Below, piece by piece: positions 15,025 through 23,502 of a stretch of 24,532 bases of DNA (position 1 is the stretch's first letter; every line of letters starts with the position of its first letter). The DNA is from Lachnospiraceae bacterium (GTDB taxonomy: Bacteria; Bacillota_A; Clostridia; Lachnospirales; Lachnospiraceae): NCBI GenBank assembly GCA_009774465.1, contig VSNT01000056.1, positions 1-24,532 on the forward strand, given 5' to 3'. Under the pieces are notes generated by a model that saw only the letters and a list, made by a program, of their open reading frames with translations, was not told the DNA's origin and made no database searches. A program made the translations under genes and the position numbers.

Positions 15025-16314
15025 TTATTTTATCTGTTCTTCCAGAATCTCTATTGCCTTATCCACCTGATTATCTATTCCCTCTGCTTCATAAGCCTCA
15101 TAATCATATTCCAGTTCAATATCAGGGGTAATGCCTATTCCATGAATATTTCTTCCCAGAGGTGTATAATATGCACTGATGGTAAGCTTGATTGCGGTAC
15201 CGTCCTCCAGTCTTTGAATCTGCTGCACGATTCCTTTCCCATATGTGGTAGTTCCAATAAGCGTCCCTGTTTTATAATCCTGAACTGCTCCTGCAAGAAT
15301 TTCGGAAGCGCTTGCCGAGTACTCATTTACAAGCACTGCCAGAGGCAGATCAAATTCCCTGTCTCCGTCACAGGTATATTCCTTACGGTTGCCATATTTA
15401 TCTTCCGTATATACAATCATTCCTTTTGGCAGTATCTTTCTTGCAATCTCCACAACCGCATTTACATCTCCTCCGGGATTGCTTCTCAGGTCAAGAACCA
15501 GAGCCTTCATTCCTTCTTCTTTCAGGACTGCCATAGCCTCCGCATACTGGTCAACTGTTACTCCATCAAACTCACTAATACGCACATAGCCAATATGATC
15601 GGTTCCTTCCAGCATACCGCTGTTTACCGTAGTCGCTTCAATCAGCTTACCCCTGACCGCATCTATTTCCAGGTAATCAGCTTCACCCTCTCTGTAGACT
15701 GTCAGGCGGACTGTGGTTCCTTCCCTTCCCTTGACAAGGCTTACCACCTGTGAAACACTCATTCCCTGAGTAGACTCGCCATCCACCTCAATGATAACAT
15801 CCCCTGCCATAAGGCCTGCTTCCTGTGCCGGCGACTCCTCCATCACATTATTGATCATTGCCATATTCCACTGCTTATTCAATGAAATATAAGCTCCAAT
15901 TCCATAGGCAACACCTTTATTACTGTTTACAACTTCCTCCAGTTCTTCCTTTGTGTAATACTCAGAATAGGGATCACCCAATGCGGAAACCAGTCCCTTG
16001 TATACACCTTCCTGCAAATCATCTATGGAAACTTTATCATCATAATAATAGGCTTCGTCTATTACCGATTCCAGCAGCTTGATTTTTTGAATGGTCTCAG
16101 TATTGATTACGCTTTCTGAAGCTGCTTCTGCCGCAGCGCCTCTGACCTTTATAATCTGATAAGCTGTTTTTCCTGCATATGCACCTGTAAATACAAGCGC
16201 TGTTGCCAGCCCCCCGACAATAATGCCATTTAAAAAATCTCTTTTCTTTTTCTTCTGTTCAGATTGTAATTCTTCTGTCTGCGTCCTGCTTTCTGCTTCT
16301 TCTAACTTATCCAC
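15025..16314 (-). CDS. S41 C-terminal processing protease
   Basis: 429 aa, CtpA/CtpB-type serine protease anchored by an N-terminal membrane span (about 28-50) after a charged cytoplasmic tail. Then come a PDZ domain (about 125-215, GIGAYISLN...AGLMAGDVIIEVDG) and the S41 catalytic domain: LDLRSNPGGD (about 275-284), the nucleophile motif SASASE (333-338) and the catalytic Lys360 in TTTYGKG. A peptidoglycan-binding domain is not obvious after the catalytic part. Start is GTG with GGAGAG about 6 nt upstream. It lies 32 bp after the M23 peptidase gene, so it may process or control the FtsEX-linked hydrolase; that partnership is inferred from position. Confidence 0.93.
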   Translation of the reverse strand: MDKLEEAESRTQTEELQSEQKKKKRDFLNGIIVGGLATALVFTGAYAGKTAYQIIKVRGAAAEAASESVINTETIQKIKLLESVIDEAYYYDDKVSIDDLQEGVYKGLVSALGDPYSEYYTKEELEEVVNSNKGVAYGIGAYISLNKQWNMAMINNVMEESPAQEAGLMAGDVIIEVDGESTQGMSVSQVVSLVKGREGTTVRLTVYREGEADYLEIDAVRGKLIEATTVNSGMLEGTDHIGYVRISEFDGVTVDQYAEAMAVLKEEGMKALVLDLRSNPGGDVNAVVEIARKILPKGMIVYTEDKYGNRKEYTCDGDREFDLPLAVLVNEYSASASEILAGAVQDYKTGTLIGTTTYGKGIVQQIQRLEDGTAIKLTISAYYTPLGRNIHGIGITPDIELEYDYEAYEAEGIDNQVDKAIEILEEQIK

Positions 16315-16346
16315 TTAAATCTCTCCATTCCCGACAAAAATTCCCT

Positions 16347-17567
16347 TTAACCACCCAGATAATTTCTGGGATTTACATAATTCCCATTTAAACGTACACT
16401 GAAATGCAGGTGATTGCCTGTAGAACGTCCTGTACTTCCCACAGCGGCAATTGTCTGTCCCTTTGTTACTTCAGCGCCTTTAGAAACATACAGGGCGGAA
16501 GCATGCATATAGATCGTATAAAGGCTGTCTCCGTGATCTATCATAATATAATTTCCCATGCTGCTGCTGTAAGCCGCTGCCACAACCGTACCATCATATG
16601 CCGCCAGAATTGCGCTTCCTCCTGGTGCCGCCATATCTATACCATTATGAAATCTTTCAATACCTAAAGTTGGATGCATACGATTTCCATATTCATCAGA
16701 AATCCTGGTATATGAGGGAGCCGGCCAGGTAAAGACTCCTCCATCATATTTCCTGCCCTGTTCTGCCGCCAGCCTTTTTCTCTCCTCCGCAACAGCTGCT
16801 TCCAATGCCGCAATGGTTTCGTTCTGTGAAGCAATTTCCGCCTGATACTCCTGAATTGCACTTTCCTTGCTCTTAATATCCGCCGTTACATTATATACTT
16901 CCTGTTCCTTAGCAGCAATCAATTCATTTAAGGATCTTTCTTCCTCTTCTACTGCTGCCTTTGCCTCATCCAAAACAGCCTTTTCCTCTTCCAGCCCTTC
17001 CTTGCATAAAGCTACATATTCGGCGTAGGCTACATATTCATCCAGCATTTTACGGTCATACGCGGAAAGCATTTCTATGTATTCGGCTTTATTTAACATA
17101 TCGCCAAAGCTTTCTGCCGCAAAAACCAGCTCCAGATACAGCATGTCACCCTTTTCATACATAAACTTAATTCGGGATTTCATTGCTTCATACTGCGCCT
17201 GCTGTACGCAAAGAGCTTCTTCCAGTTCTACCGCTTTTGCACTGATTTCTTCCTCTTTCGTCAGAATCATTTCTTTCAGATTGTTGATTTTTGCCTGAAT
17301 TTCAACAAGCTGGGCATCTAACTGCGTTACGTAATTGGTAAGATTTTCTTTGGAAGCCTCCAGTTCTTTTTTTAATTCTTTTACATCAGTAAGACCATTC
17401 TGTAATGCTTTTTTTTCTTCTCTTGCCTTGCTGATCTCCTGTTCCTTTTGCCTTATGCTCTCATTCGTCAATTCGCTGGCATGGGCAGTTGTCTCATATC
17501 TTCCCGCAATACCAGAAACAATCAGAAAGCACAAAATCACACAAAGTACTCTTTTCCACTGTTTCAT
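16347..17567 (-). CDS. FtsEX-linked M23 peptidoglycan endopeptidase with coiled coil
   Basis: 406 aa. A signal peptide (about 1-30, ending AHA) is followed by a long coiled coil (about 35-270) with a central break around 135-185, then an M23/LytM domain (about 278-406). Zinc and catalytic residues are intact: His307 and Asp311 in FHNGIDMAAPGG, His355 in YMHAS, His386 and His388 in GNHLHFS. This differs from EnvC and NlpD, whose LytM sites are degenerate. The coiled-coil-plus-hydrolase layout and position right after ftsX match PcsB/EnvC/RipC-type enzymes that FtsEX controls from inside the cell. Start ATG follows AGAGG. Fifty-four bp separate it from ftsX. Confidence 0.92.
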   Translation of the reverse strand: MKQWKRVLCVILCFLIVSGIAGRYETTAHASELTNESIRQKEQEISKAREEKKALQNGLTDVKELKKELEASKENLTNYVTQLDAQLVEIQAKINNLKEMILTKEEEISAKAVELEEALCVQQAQYEAMKSRIKFMYEKGDMLYLELVFAAESFGDMLNKAEYIEMLSAYDRKMLDEYVAYAEYVALCKEGLEEEKAVLDEAKAAVEEEERSLNELIAAKEQEVYNVTADIKSKESAIQEYQAEIASQNETIAALEAAVAEERKRLAAEQGRKYDGGVFTWPAPSYTRISDEYGNRMHPTLGIERFHNGIDMAAPGGSAILAAYDGTVVAAAYSSSMGNYIMIDHGDSLYTIYMHASALYVSKGAEVTKGQTIAAVGSTGRSTGNHLHFSVRLNGNYVNPRNYLGG

Positions 17568-17621
17568 CCATCATACCTCTGCAAACTGACATCCAGTCTG
17601 CAACCTGCATTAAATCATTCA

Positions 17622-18518
17622 CTATACTCTCAAATGTTTTCTAACGGTCGTAATACTTCCAAGGAAACCAATTCCCACGCCCATAATCACTGATATGGGA
17701 AGCAGCTTTCCAAAAATCACTTCAACAGGAACAAAAGACAACAACTGAGAAAGAGTAGCAAATTTTAACATAATATATTCAATAACTTTGTTGTAGAGAA
17801 CATATATAACACCAATGGGGATCAATGCACCAATCACTCCAATCAGCATACCCTCTATCACAAATGGCGAGCGGACGAAAAAGTCTGTGGCACCAATATA
17901 TTTCATAATTGTAATTTCTTCCTTGCGCACTGAAATGCCAATGGTTACCGTATTGCTGATCAGGAATATTGATACCGCAAACAAAATTGCAATAATGCCT
18001 ACGGAAATATATGCTATCAGCGCATTAATTCCTGTAAGTGTAGAGGCTGTAATTTCAGATCTGTTTACCGTTCTTACTCCCTCCAGTCCTTCCAGATAGG
18101 TTACCAGTGCAGGCTGTAAGGATACATCACTTAAATAAATCTGAAAGTTGGCAGAATCAGCCAGCGGATTTTCCGTAAAACCATCTGCATATTCTCCAAG
18201 GTAATCTTCCTTAAAACTTTCCCATGCTTCATCGGCAGAAATAAATTCTTTTTTGGATACCTCGGGACGCTTATCAATCAACGCACCGATTTCTTCTATT
18301 CTTTCCTGGCTGAGCCCTTCATCAAAAAATATCGTAACGGACACCCCTTCCTGGGCTGTCTTTACAATATATTGAAAATTGGTAAGAATGGCATAAAAAA
18401 CTCCAAACAAAAACAGGCAGGCACCAATTGTTGCAATCGATGCCAGTGAAAACCACTTGTTTCTGAAAATATTAATTAATCCCTGTTTGATCGTATAAAA
18501 AAACGTACTAATCCTCAT
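17622..18518 (-). CDS. ftsX: Cell division protein FtsX
   Basis: Membrane subunit of the FtsEX complex, which transmits ATPase action to an external murein hydrolase. With the start chosen here it has 298 aa. The topology is standard: cytoplasmic N-terminus, first span at about 20-45 (SLASIATIGACLFLFGVFY), a large extracellular loop, then three spans with a cytoplasmic loop between (ISVRKEEITIMKYIGATDFF). Start: I prefer the ATG at 18516-18518, preceded by AAAGGTGG at about 8 nt and overlapping ftsE by only 11 bp. The longer version from 18551 would add 11 residues and overlap ftsE by 44 bp. It is translationally linked to ftsE. Confidence 0.95.
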   Translation of the reverse strand: MRISTFFYTIKQGLINIFRNKWFSLASIATIGACLFLFGVFYAILTNFQYIVKTAQEGVSVTIFFDEGLSQERIEEIGALIDKRPEVSKKEFISADEAWESFKEDYLGEYADGFTENPLADSANFQIYLSDVSLQPALVTYLEGLEGVRTVNRSEITASTLTGINALIAYISVGIIAILFAVSIFLISNTVTIGISVRKEEITIMKYIGATDFFVRSPFVIEGMLIGVIGALIPIGVIYVLYNKVIEYIMLKFATLSQLLSFVPVEVIFGKLLPISVIMGVGIGFLGSITTVRKHLRV

Positions 18519-19254
18519 CGATATAGCCACCTTTTTCTTCGTCGCTGACAATGACGCCTTTCTTCATTGTAACAACTCTCTTTTGCATTGCGTTAACAAT
18601 TTCACGGTTATGAGTTACTACAAGCACTGTAGTTCCATTTTCGTTAATCTGCTCTAAAAGCTTCATAATTTCCCAGGAATTTTTCGGATCAAGATTACCG
18701 GTAGGCTCATCTGCAAGCAGTATGCTGGGGCGGTTTACCAGCGCCCTTGCAATGGCAACTCTCTGCTGTTCTCCTCCTGACAACTGCCTCGGCTTTGCCT
18801 TGTATTTGCCTGCCAGTCCTACGGTAGCCAATATACTGGGAACATTACGTTTAATTTCCTTATTGGATACCTGAACGATGCGCTGGGCAAAAGCTACATT
18901 TTCATATACGTTTCTGTCCTTGAGCAGCCGGAAATCCTGAAAAACAATACCAAGATTTCTTCTGAACCTGGGAATTTTCCCATGACGGATTCTTACCAGA
19001 TCATACCCCATTACATTAATGTCGCCCGAAGTAGGCACCAGTTCTCGAAGCAGAAGTTTTATCATAGTCGACTTTCCGGAACCACTGTCTCCCACAATAA
19101 ATACGAATTCTCCTCTTTGAATATGTAAATCCACACCGTTTAACGCCGGTGCGCCTGTCGCATAGGCTTTACTCACATTGTTAAGAGTAATAATTTCGCC
19201 GTTTGCTGATGACTGTGATCTTCTTCTCTTACTTTTTCCTTCACTCTTTGCCAA
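18508..19254 (-). CDS. ftsE: Cell division ATP-binding protein FtsE
   Basis: 248-aa ABC ATPase. Walker A GDSGSGKST at 55-63, Q-loop VFQDFRLL, signature LSGGEQQR (from 158), Walker B ILLADEP (178-184), and the H-loop VVTHN. The RLLKDR stretch is typical of FtsE. It carries about 20 extra N-terminal residues rich in Lys, Arg and Ser before the usual FtsE beginning (IITLNNVSKAY). The start is TTG with GGTGG about 7 nt upstream; no in-frame ATG lies near the core, so the basic tail is likely real. It forms a complex with FtsX encoded in the overlapping next gene. Confidence 0.96.
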   Translation of the reverse strand: MAKSEGKSKRRRSQSSANGEIITLNNVSKAYATGAPALNGVDLHIQRGEFVFIVGDSGSGKSTMIKLLLRELVPTSGDINVMGYDLVRIRHGKIPRFRRNLGIVFQDFRLLKDRNVYENVAFAQRIVQVSNKEIKRNVPSILATVGLAGKYKAKPRQLSGGEQQRVAIARALVNRPSILLADEPTGNLDPKNSWEIMKLLEQINENGTTVLVVTHNREIVNAMQKRVVTMKKGVIVSDEEKGGYIDED

Positions 19255-19321
19255 AATATTCCACCACCTGTACCTTATTTCTTATTCTTCATAAAACAGT
19301 TCCCTGCAAAACTGCTGTTTC

Positions 19322-20410
19322 TCAATACTCCATATTTTCCATATAATTCATGTATTTTACTACCATAAGTGCAATCCTGAAGGTAATTGCATCTTCAAAA
19401 ACCCGTATATCCAGTCTGGTACTTTTCTGCAGCTTATCCAAACGGTAAACCAAAGTATTTCTATGGATAAATAACTGTCTGGAGGTTTCCGATACATTCA
19501 GGCTGTTTTCAAAAAATTTATTAATTGTGGTAAGGGTTTCCTCATCAAATTCGTCAGGGCTCTTACCGCCGAAAATTTCTTTGATGAACATTTTGCATAA
19601 CGGAATAGGGAGCTGATAAATCAAACGTCCAATTCCAAGCTCACTATAAGCAATAATATTTCTTTCGTCAAAGAAAATCTTTCCTACATCCATAGCCATC
19701 TTTGCTTCTTTATAAGAACGGCTGACTTCTTTGATTTCTTTAACCACCGTGCCATAGGCAATATGGATTCCGCTCATTCCCTCTCTCAAAAGAAATGTTT
19801 CCATACTCCTGGCTGCTTTTTCAATTTCCTTCTGATTGTCACCCTCAGATAAATCCTTAACAACAATCACATTATTTTCATCCACCGCAGTAATAAAGTC
19901 TTTATTATTACTGCCAAAAAAGGTTCTCATCGCCTCCAGTACATTGCTGTCTTTTCCATTATCCGTTTCGATAATCATAACAACTCTCTTAACATCTGTC
20001 TGGATATGCAGCTTTTTTGCCCGGCTGTAAATATCAATCAAAAGCAGATTATCAAGTAAAAGGTTTTTGATAAAATTATCCTTATCAAACCGTTCCTTAT
20101 AGGCAATAAGCAGATTTTGAATCTGAAAAGCCGCCATTTTTCCTACCATATATACGTCTTCACCAATGCCAGCCGCAATCAGTACATACTCAAGCTGCTG
20201 TTCATCAAAGATTTTAAAATACTGATGCCCCTGAATTTCCTGAGAATCAGCAGGTGATTTTGCAAATTCCGATGCTTCCGGTCCGCACTGTGACATTTCA
20301 TCTGACGTGGACGCCGCTTCCTTGCCGTCTGTATCCATAACACAAAAATCTACCCTGGCGATAGATTTCAACCCTTCAATTGTATTTTGTAAAATCTGAT
20401 TAGAAATCAT
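19322..20410 (-). CDS. PucR/CdaR-family transcriptional regulator
   Basis: 362 aa. The N-terminal part (about 1-120) looks like a small sensory domain (MISNQILQNTIEGLKSIARV then DFCVMDTDGKEAAS), the middle (about 140-270) a GGDEF-like CdaR domain, and the C-terminus (about 300-350) the PucR-type HTH_30: ENSLNVSETSRQLFIHRNTL then VYRLDKLQKSTRLDI. Family members often sense sugar acids, purines or stress signals; the ligand here is not visible. The ATG has AGGGG about 5 nt upstream. It is first in line ahead of ftsE (67 bp), an unexpected partner for cell division genes; regulation of the ftsEX unit is possible but unproven. Confidence 0.88.
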   Translation of the reverse strand: MISNQILQNTIEGLKSIARVDFCVMDTDGKEAASTSDEMSQCGPEASEFAKSPADSQEIQGHQYFKIFDEQQLEYVLIAAGIGEDVYMVGKMAAFQIQNLLIAYKERFDKDNFIKNLLLDNLLLIDIYSRAKKLHIQTDVKRVVMIIETDNGKDSNVLEAMRTFFGSNNKDFITAVDENNVIVVKDLSEGDNQKEIEKAARSMETFLLREGMSGIHIAYGTVVKEIKEVSRSYKEAKMAMDVGKIFFDERNIIAYSELGIGRLIYQLPIPLCKMFIKEIFGGKSPDEFDEETLTTINKFFENSLNVSETSRQLFIHRNTLVYRLDKLQKSTRLDIRVFEDAITFRIALMVVKYMNYMENMEY

Positions 20411-20662
20411 ATACCCCTCTCTTTCTATATCCCATAAAAAGTTTTATGCAAATTCAACAATTTTTTTCGTGCTTATTTATCCCCCCGGACAAACTTCCTC
20501 TTCATTTTAATATATATATACAAAAAAATCTACCTGTATTTGTAACATTTTTGTGTACTTTTGATGTCTTTTACCTTATTTATCCAATTTTTCAGAATAT
20601 GCAACCTATACAAACGATTCAAACACAAAAAAAAGGAAAGCATTCCATTTTTCTTTTACTTA

Positions 20663-20671
20663 TGATATACT
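20663..20671 (+). promoter_or_regulatory. Extended -10 element of yjfB
   Basis: TGATATACT matches TGnTATAAT at all but one position, about 30 bp upstream of the yjfB ATG. The -35 position (TTCCAT near 20643) is poor, as expected for an extended -10 promoter. I see no SigD-type GCCGATAT. The rest of the gap 20411-20662 is AT-rich, with a TA run near 20510-20520 and a C run near 20480; no gene or clear second promoter is visible. Confidence 0.45.
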
Positions 20672-20699
20672 TAATACTTAATGAAGGAGGCGTAGGCAA

Positions 20700-20888
20700 A
20701 TGAATATTCCTGAATTATCAACTGCATTGGCAAATGTTAAGCTGACAAATGAAGTAGGTATCGCTGTATTGGATAAAGCCTTGGAAAGTTCTGAAATGGC
20801 AGGCGCCAGTATGATTAACATGATGAGCCAGTCTATGGAACTGTCAGTTAACCCTCATATCGGAGGAAATATTGATATGTTAATTTAA
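20700..20888 (+). CDS. YjfB-family small protein (putative motility protein)
   Basis: 62 aa, full family length. It begins MNIPELSTALANVKLTNEVG and continues with IAVLDKALESSEMAGASMIN then MM and a short Pro-containing C-terminus, matching the YjfB_2 family annotated as putative motility protein. Its biochemical role is unknown. Start ATG has AAGGAGG at 9 nt, an ideal site, and a terminator follows, so it forms a one-gene unit. It is the only plus-strand gene in the window, divergent from the PucR-type regulator and convergent with the CPBP protease. No flagellar genes are nearby. Confidence 0.85.
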   Translation: MNIPELSTALANVKLTNEVGIAVLDKALESSEMAGASMINMMSQSMELSVNPHIGGNIDMLI

Positions 20889-20891
20889 GAG

Positions 20892-20923
20892 CAGGCTGCC
20901 GGTTAAAAGGGCAGCCTGTTTTA
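20892..20923 (+). terminator. Rho-independent terminator after yjfB
   Basis: Perfect 9-bp stem CAGGCTGCC (20892-20900) / GGCAGCCTG (20910-20918) followed by TTTTAATATT on the plus strand. It starts 4 bases after the yjfB stop. Located between convergent genes, it may also stop minus-strand transcripts from the CPBP gene, though the T-run on that side is interrupted. Confidence 0.85.
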
Positions 20924-20947
20924 ATATTACATGATTTGATGTACCAG

Positions 20948-21886
20948 TTAATGCATTAGTATTTGGCCAATCAACCATCCAAATGCGCCTGTCATCACAC
21001 TTATGCAAAGGATAAGAGCCGCTATATAAGGTATAGTGACCATCTTATCTTTTTTTGTTTTTCTTTCCTTCCAGATACAGGATAATACTCCGCTTCTTCC
21101 TTCATGCTGGCTGAGCCATATAAGAACTGCCCATGCAAGGGGCAGAGTCATTGCTGTAAGTATCAGATAAATCCCGATTGCATAGATCAGGAAATTACCT
21201 GTTATGAGGCTGGCAGATTCCTTATATATTTCCGAATCCGCCTGAAGATTCACATACATAATCACTGCCTGGCTTCCGTTAATCAGGCCATGATATATAA
21301 TAGAAGACCACAGGCTTCCTGTTGTTTCTACCAGAAGCACCGCCAGAATTCCTATTGCAAAGGCATAGGCTGCCTGATTGAAGTTCATATGCATCACTGC
21401 AAAAATAATTGCCGAAAGGAGCATTGCCTTAAAAGGTCCACCTGACTTTTTATAAGACCGATAATATCCTCCTCTGCAGATAATCTCTTCAAATACCGGT
21501 GCAATAATACCTAATGATAAATATAACAGCCAAAAGGGCAGTTGATCCATGCCCATACTGTCTATCATCAATGTAACTTCATTGTCCACCCAAATCTGAG
21601 AAAAAATATTCAGCAATGTAATAAGCGGCATACTTAACAGGGTAAATAATGCAATCATAAAGATTGAACCGGGTTTTATTTTGTGAAACCCAAGAAATGC
21701 CGCCGGCTTTTCCTTTGATGCAAAAATAAAAATCAAAATGGGCAGTATCATTACCACTTCAACCAGAAAATTCCCCAAGAAAAGGCTCTCTGTCACCCAC
21801 GGAAAATAAATCGTCATTGCGAAGGAAAATGCAATGTAAACAATGATTGTTATTAAAAATGCCCAATTGGCTTTTTTACTGTTCAT
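20948..21886 (-). CDS. CPBP-family intramembrane metalloprotease
   Basis: 312 aa with about eight hydrophobic segments. The CPBP (Abi/Rce1-like) motifs are complete: EE133-134 with Arg138 in FEEIICRG, His166 with Asn168/Asn170 in MHMNFNQ, and His199 with Asn203 in YHGLING. Family members cleave lipid-modified or membrane peptides or act in bacteriocin immunity; no substrate is evident here. After the last motif come a Lys-rich cytoplasmic loop (KERKTKKDK) and one more span. Start ATG has AAGGA about 7 nt upstream. It is the last gene of the unit, 20 bp after cvfB. Confidence 0.9.
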   Translation of the reverse strand: MNSKKANWAFLITIIVYIAFSFAMTIYFPWVTESLFLGNFLVEVVMILPILIFIFASKEKPAAFLGFHKIKPGSIFMIALFTLLSMPLITLLNIFSQIWVDNEVTLMIDSMGMDQLPFWLLYLSLGIIAPVFEEIICRGGYYRSYKKSGGPFKAMLLSAIIFAVMHMNFNQAAYAFAIGILAVLLVETTGSLWSSIIYHGLINGSQAVIMYVNLQADSEIYKESASLITGNFLIYAIGIYLILTAMTLPLAWAVLIWLSQHEGRSGVLSCIWKERKTKKDKMVTIPYIAALILCISVMTGAFGWLIGQILMH

Positions 21887-21906
21887 TTTAATTCCTTAAC
21901 CCTTTC

Positions 21907-22749
21907 TTATACCATTTTGATTCCATCCGGTTCAATTACAATCAGCCTCTGTTTATACAAATTACCTACTGCACGTTTAAATTCATTTTTGCTCATGCCG
22001 GTTTTCTGCCTGATCAGTTCCGGATCTGCCTTATCATTAAAGGAAAGCCTGCCTCCCTCCTGTTTCAGCAATTCCATGATTTTGTCCGCATCTTTTCCCA
22101 TCTGAATATATGCCTTTTCCCGAAGGCTTAAATTCAACTTTCCATCCCCCAGTACGTCTGAGACACGTGCTCTTATATGATCTCCTGCCTTAATGCATTC
22201 TACCGGCTCTCTCTTCGGAATTAAAGCCTGATAACAGTTATCTACTGCAACAAAAATACCAAACTTTTCATTGATCTCATAGACAGTCCCCTCCACCTGA
22301 TCATCTTTTTTATAAGGGCTGTCAGTTTTCAAGTACGGATATACTTTCATTGTGGTACACAGCCGATTGCTTTTATCAATATATAACGCAACCAGACATT
22401 CTTCTCCCGGAATCACCTTTTTAGTCTGCTCTTTAAAAGGAAGAAGCAGGTCTTTTTCTAACGCCCATTCAAGAAATGCGCCTATTTCTCCTGTCTCCTT
22501 TACTTTAAGCACTGCTGTCTGCCCAACAGTAAATTCCGGTTTTCTGGTGGTTGCTATGATACGATCCCTGGAATCTCTATAGACAAATACTTCAATCTGA
22601 TCTCCAAGTTCCGCATCCGGCGCAACCTCCTTTGCAGGTAAAAGCACCTTTGTCTCCGGCATGTCTTCCTTGCTGGTGTCTGCAAGGTATACACCAAAAT
22701 CAACCTTTTTTACAATTGTCAGCTCCTGTATTTTTCCTAATTCAATCAC
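21907..22749 (-). CDS. cvfB: S1-domain RNA-binding protein CvfB/YitL
   Basis: 280 aa with the start used here. It contains tandem S1-type OB folds (about 1-215; VKKVDFGVYLAD, ETGEIGAFLEWAL and NEKFGIFVAVDN are the typical beta strands) and a C-terminal winged helix (about 225-280, ELIRQKTGMSKNEFKRAVGN then LYKQRLI). CvfB proteins bind RNA and influence virulence or sporulation genes in Firmicutes. Start: GTG at 22747-22749, with AAGG at about 8 nt, gives the usual N-terminus (MIELGKIQELTIVKK). An ATG at 22812 would add 21 residues and run 53 bp into the thioesterase gene, so I reject it. Confidence 0.9.
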   Translation of the reverse strand: MIELGKIQELTIVKKVDFGVYLADTSKEDMPETKVLLPAKEVAPDAELGDQIEVFVYRDSRDRIIATTRKPEFTVGQTAVLKVKETGEIGAFLEWALEKDLLLPFKEQTKKVIPGEECLVALYIDKSNRLCTTMKVYPYLKTDSPYKKDDQVEGTVYEINEKFGIFVAVDNCYQALIPKREPVECIKAGDHIRARVSDVLGDGKLNLSLREKAYIQMGKDADKIMELLKQEGGRLSFNDKADPELIRQKTGMSKNEFKRAVGNLYKQRLIVIEPDGIKMV

Positions 22750-22759
22750 GTTTTTAACC

Positions 22760-23476
22760 TTATTTCCTTTCTTCCTGAAGTTCCACGATGCAGCAGATAT
22801 TATCTTCCTCATCCTTCAATACTACAACATGCTTTCCATCCTGTGTATCGGATACATAAGGTATAAGGATATCATTTAAAAACATCTGCTTTTTATATTC
22901 TGCCCGAAGCTGCCTTACCCTGCATTTTTCCAGAAGGCTATCCATAGCTATTTTCACATACTGACCGTTATTTACATGGTGATTTGTGTCCAGATGATGC
23001 GCCCGGATCTGTACCGGTTCTCTTTTCTGAGCATTTTCAGGCAATTGTATTTTTCTGGGTGCATAATCCATATCGAGGGGCGGCTCCAGAATATATTTTT
23101 CACGCATTTTTTCTGTGAGCTTTACAGGCTTCGCATTTTCGGTACTGATAAGTCCCCAGACTGTATTTGCACAGGCCAGCCTGTCACCTTTTGCATCCGT
23201 CATCAAAAAATTACGCTGTCCAACAAATCCTTTAAAAGAATATGGTGCTGTGCCTATTGTAACAGTTTCTCCAAGCTTTGGATACTTTGTAACAACAATC
23301 TGCCAGGCGGACATTACCCATACCATGTTTTGCTTTTTCAGATATTCTACTCCAAGCCCCAGATCCTCTGAATGGAATGTAGAACAGTCCTGAAAATAGT
23401 CAAGCAGCGCTTCTATCTTTAAATGTCCCGTCTCATCCAATTCACTGTATCTGATTCTGCTGTCAAATGTATACAT
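22760..23476 (-). CDS. Acyl-ACP thioesterase
   Basis: 238 aa, two hot-dog folds. It hydrolyses acyl-acyl carrier protein to release free fatty acid in the cytoplasm. N-terminal RIRYSELDETGHLKIEALLD is the standard start of the FatA/FatB-like bacterial family. The active-site stretch HHLDTNHHVNNGQYV supplies Asp163, Asn165 and His167, equivalent to the D-x-N-x-H of plant FatB. AGAAGGAGAA precedes the ATG. It sits 26 bp after the HEPN gene and 10 bp before cvfB. Pairing with a toxin-antitoxin-like module is probably incidental. Confidence 0.93.
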   Translation of the reverse strand: MYTFDSRIRYSELDETGHLKIEALLDYFQDCSTFHSEDLGLGVEYLKKQNMVWVMSAWQIVVTKYPKLGETVTIGTAPYSFKGFVGQRNFLMTDAKGDRLACANTVWGLISTENAKPVKLTEKMREKYILEPPLDMDYAPRKIQLPENAQKREPVQIRAHHLDTNHHVNNGQYVKIAMDSLLEKCRVRQLRAEYKKQMFLNDILIPYVSDTQDGKHVVVLKDEEDNICCIVELQEERK

Positions 23477-23502
23477 ATTCTGGCTGTTCTCCTTCTGTAC
23501 TT

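Noticed and set aside
14953..15753. 266-codon plus-strand open frame opposite the S41 protease gene
   Set aside because: Cys- and Phe-rich composition typical of an antisense shadow; the minus-strand protein has complete catalytic motifs.
20411..20530. Promoter for the PucR-type regulator (TTGCAT with TATAGA)
   Set aside because: The -10 would sit too close to the ribosome binding site; other hexamer pairs in the gap are no better.
22750..22812. Longer CvfB start at the upstream ATG
   Set aside because: It overlaps the thioesterase gene by 53 bp; the GTG at 22747-22749 has better spacing and the family-typical N-terminus.
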